This document shows positions 61,966 through 64,000 of a DNA stretch of 64,000 nucleotides, piece after piece. The stretch lies in NCBI RefSeq assembly GCF_000717645.1, contig NZ_JNZZ01000024.1, positions 32,758-96,757 on the forward strand. The letters are read 5' to 3'. Position 1 is the stretch's first letter, and each line of letters opens with the position of its first letter. The notes under the pieces were generated by a model. That model was not told the DNA's origin, ran no database searches, and saw nothing but the letters and a program-made list of their open reading frames with translations. This DNA is from Streptomyces californicus. Lineage in GTDB: Bacteria; Actinomycetota; Actinomycetes; Streptomycetales; Streptomycetaceae. The position numbers and the translations under genes are program-made.

Positions 61966-62045
61966 GGCCGTTCCGGTACGGTTCTGGTGTCCCCGGCAAG
62001 CTCTGGCGGGGCACGAACCCGAACCGGCGGGACATCCGGACACAC

Positions 62046-62339
62046 ATGTATGTGGGGACCCTGTCCTTCGATCTGCTCCTCGGCGACGTACGGTCGTTGA
62101 AGGAGAAGCGTTCCGTCGTCCGCCCGATCGTCGCCGAGCTCCAGCGGAAATTCGCGGTGAGTGCGGCCGAGACCGGCGGGCAGAATCTCCACCGCAGGGC
62201 CGAGATCGGCCTTGCCGTGGTCTCCGGTGACACCGGACACCTCACGGACGTGCTCGACCGCTGCGAGCGGCTGGTCGCGGCCCGCCCCGAGGTGGAGCTG
62301 CTGTCGGTGAGACGGCGGCTGCACAGTGAAGAAGACTGA
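62046..62339 (+). CDS. ylxP: YlxP family protein (DUF503)
   Basis: 97 residues. MYVGTLSFDLLLGDVRSLKEKRSVVRPIVAELQRKF in outline and VSAAETGGQNLHRRAEIGLAVVSGD are diagnostic of DUF503. It is a small ferredoxin-like fold protein commonly beside rbfA, with a suspected role in ribosome biogenesis. ATG 62046 is fixed by family length. The ribosome binding site is not obvious. Confidence 0.92.
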   Translation: MYVGTLSFDLLLGDVRSLKEKRSVVRPIVAELQRKFAVSAAETGGQNLHRRAEIGLAVVSGDTGHLTDVLDRCERLVAARPEVELLSVRRRLHSEED

Positions 62340-62392
62340 CACGTGACGAAGACTGACAGTCGAGCGAAACCAGAAGGAAGAGTGACGGACCG

Positions 62393-62866
62393 GTGACCGA
62401 CAACGCGCGGGCCCGCAAGCTGGCCGATCGCATCCAGGTCGTGGTCGCGGAGACCCTGGACCGGCGAATCAAGGATCCGCGGCTGGGCTTCGTGACGATC
62501 ACGGACGCCCGGGTCACGGGTGACCTGCGGGAGGCCACGGTCTTCTACACGGTCTACGGCGACGACGAGGAGCGCGCCGCCTCCGCCGCGGCGCTGGAGA
62601 GCGCCAAGGGCGTCCTCCGCTCCGAGGTCGGACGGCAGACCGGGGTCCGGTTCACGCCGACCCTGGCCTTCGTGCCGGACGCCCTCCCGGACAACGCCCG
62701 CACCATCGAGGACCTCCTCGACAAGGCGCGGGCCAAGGACGCGGAGGTGCGCGAGGTGTCCACGGGCGCCACGTACGCCGGCGAGGCCGACCCGTACCGC
62801 AAGCCCGAGGACGAGGACGAGTCCGACGGCCCCGCCGAGAAGAACGAGGGCCCGACCTCCGCATGA
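62393..62866 (+). CDS. rbfA: 30S ribosome-binding factor RbfA
   Basis: 157 residues. KH-type 16S processing and cold-adaptation factor. [49 protein letters not shown] in outline matches the family, with [30 protein letters not shown] following. An acidic tail ([16 protein letters not shown]) ends the protein. GTG 62393 follows GGAAGAGTGACGG. Its stop overlaps truB by 4 nt (ATGA). Confidence 0.95.
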   Translation: MTDNARARKLADRIQVVVAETLDRRIKDPRLGFVTITDARVTGDLREATVFYTVYGDDEERAASAAALESAKGVLRSEVGRQTGVRFTPTLAFVPDALPDNARTIEDLLDKARAKDAEVREVSTGATYAGEADPYRKPEDEDESDGPAEKNEGPTSA

Positions 62867-63762
62867 CCGAGCAGACCACCACGCCGGACGGCCTTGTCAT
62901 CGTCGACAAGCCGTCCGGCTTCACTTCGCACGACGTCGTCGCCAAGATGCGCGGCATCGCCCGCACGCGACGCGTCGGCCACGCCGGCACGCTGGACCCG
63001 ATGGCGACCGGGGTCCTCGTGCTCGGCGTCCAGCGGGCCACGAAGCTCCTGGGCCACCTCGCCCTGACCGAGAAGGAGTACCTCGGTACGATCCGGCTCG
63101 GCCAGGACACCGTCACCGACGACGCCGAGGGCGAGATCACCTCGTCCGCCGACGCCTCCGGCGTGACCCGGGAGGGCATCGACGCCGGGGTGGCCGCGCT
63201 GACCGGCGCGATCATGCAGGTCCCGTCCAAGGTCAGCGCCATCAAGATCGACGGCAAGCGGTCCTACGCCCGGGTGCGCGGCGGCGAGGAGTTCGAGATC
63301 CCGGCCCGCCCGGTGACCGTCTCCTCCTTCCGGGTCTACGACGTCCGCGAGGCCGTCGCCGAGGACGGCACCCCCGTGCTCGACCTGGTCGTCTCCGTCG
63401 TCTGCTCCTCGGGGACGTACATCCGGGCCCTCGCCCGCGACCTCGGCGCCGGACTGGGCGTCGGCGGCCACCTGACCGCGCTGCGCCGCACCCGGGTCGG
63501 CCCGTACGGCCTCGACGCGGCCCGGACGCTCGACCAGCACCAGGAGGAGCTGACCGTCATGCCGGTCGCCGAGGCGGCGGACGCGGCCTTCCCCCGCTGG
63601 GACGTGGACGAGAAGCGCGCCAAGCTGCTCCTGAACGGCGTACGGCTGGACATGCCCGCGTACCCGCCGGGGCCGGTCGCGGTCTACGGGCCGGACGGGG
63701 CGTTCCTCGTGCTCGTCGAGGAGGAGAAGGGCAAGGCCAAGAGCCTCGCCGTCTTCGCCTGA
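62863..63762 (+). CDS. truB: tRNA pseudouridine(55) synthase TruB
   Basis: 299 residues. It isomerises U55 in the tRNA T-loop. The catalytic aspartate is D45 in [27 protein letters not shown] [39 protein letters not shown] and [16 protein letters not shown] are intact, and the C-terminus carries the actinobacterial PUA-like extension. ATG 62863 overlaps rbfA. Confidence 0.97.
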   Translation: MTEQTTTPDGLVIVDKPSGFTSHDVVAKMRGIARTRRVGHAGTLDPMATGVLVLGVQRATKLLGHLALTEKEYLGTIRLGQDTVTDDAEGEITSSADASGVTREGIDAGVAALTGAIMQVPSKVSAIKIDGKRSYARVRGGEEFEIPARPVTVSSFRVYDVREAVAEDGTPVLDLVVSVVCSSGTYIRALARDLGAGLGVGGHLTALRRTRVGPYGLDAARTLDQHQEELTVMPVAEAADAAFPRWDVDEKRAKLLLNGVRLDMPAYPPGPVAVYGPDGAFLVLVEEEKGKAKSLAVFA

Positions 63763-64000
63763 GCAGCGGGCCGGCCCGGCGGCCCCCGAGCGCGGGCGGG
63801 GCCGCCCGAGCGCGGGCGCCCTGCGGACCCGGGCCGGGGTGTCTCGACACCTCCGCCCGGTCCGGGTGTCCATGGGGCCCGGTAGGGCCCGGCAGTCTGC
63901 GACGCCCACCCGACCACGGGCGCCTGCGGACTCGCCACGGGCCCGGGCGCCTGCGACGCCCCTCCGGCCCCCGGCCCCGCAGCCCCCGGCCCCGTAGCCC
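63763..64000. other. GC-rich intergenic end of window
   Basis: 238 bp after truB. Short degenerate repeats of GGGCGCCTGCGGACTC / GGGCGCCTGCGACGCC type occur around 63917-63965, and CCCGAGCGCGGGCGG recurs near 63785-63815. I see no convincing coding start on either strand. Confidence 0.4.

Noticed and set aside
58308..62342. A 1344-codon open frame antisense to infB
   Set aside because: It mirrors infB codon bias, has no recognisable domain and no ribosome binding site. Long antisense frames are expected in DNA this GC-rich.

Overview
The window is chromosomal DNA from a high-GC actinomycete, almost certainly a Streptomyces. The evidence is very G/C-rich third codon positions, many GTG starts, Tat-type lipoprotein signals, a DasR-like operator in front of a chitinase, and a gene order (rlmN ... 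dxr-rseP-ispG ... proS ... rimP-nusA-ylxR-infB-ylxP-rbfA-truB) that, from memory, matches the central chromosome of S. coelicolor. I see no prophage, transposase, CRISPR array, rRNA or tRNA.

Region 1 (1-8.4 kb): a methyltransferase cut by the window edge, rlmN, a TPP riboswitch controlling a thiamine ABC importer (thiBPQ), and a small ABC ATPase/permease pair on the minus strand.

Region 2 (8.6-36.6 kb) is a dispersed polyamine/GABA catabolic region. It holds two class-III aminotransferases, an Lrp/AsnC regulator, two paralogous [aldehyde dehydrogenase + PotD-like lipoprotein] modules, a PotABC importer and a PuuB-like FAD oxidase. Expected flow is putrescine uptake, oxidation or transamination, aldehyde oxidation, then GABA to succinate semialdehyde via GabT. 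Embedded in it are a probable aminodeoxyfutalosine deaminase (futalosine menaquinone route), a GDPD, a DUF574 methyltransferase, a 175-bp MITE, and an envelope-stress block at 18.9-23.1 kb. That block has AmaP/Asp23-type genes on the minus strand and, on the plus strand, an ECF sigma factor translationally coupled to an Asp23-like protein carrying an Hx3Cx2C anti-sigma motif. A chitinase with a dre operator and a PAP2 phosphatase follow.

Region 3 (36.8-45.2 kb): a membrane protein with a degenerate P-loop, a PucR regulator, a leaderless TetR with an MFS exporter, and a third aldehyde dehydrogenase.

Region 4 (45.4-64 kb) is core metabolism and translation: an aroA-like gene, dxr-rseP-ispG (MEP pathway plus a site-2 protease), two GNATs, proS, a minus-strand trio (APH-fold pseudokinase, ferritin-like DUF4439 protein, Tat lipoprotein), and the rimP-nusA-ylxR-infB-ylxP-rbfA-truB cluster.

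The strongest candidate for an undescribed system is the infB leader (58,668-58,764). It contains three micro-ORFs chained by ATGA stop/start overlaps, then two mutually exclusive hairpins. One hairpin encloses the infB Shine-Dalgarno and start codon. The layout suggests a translation-initiation sensor that autoregulates IF2.
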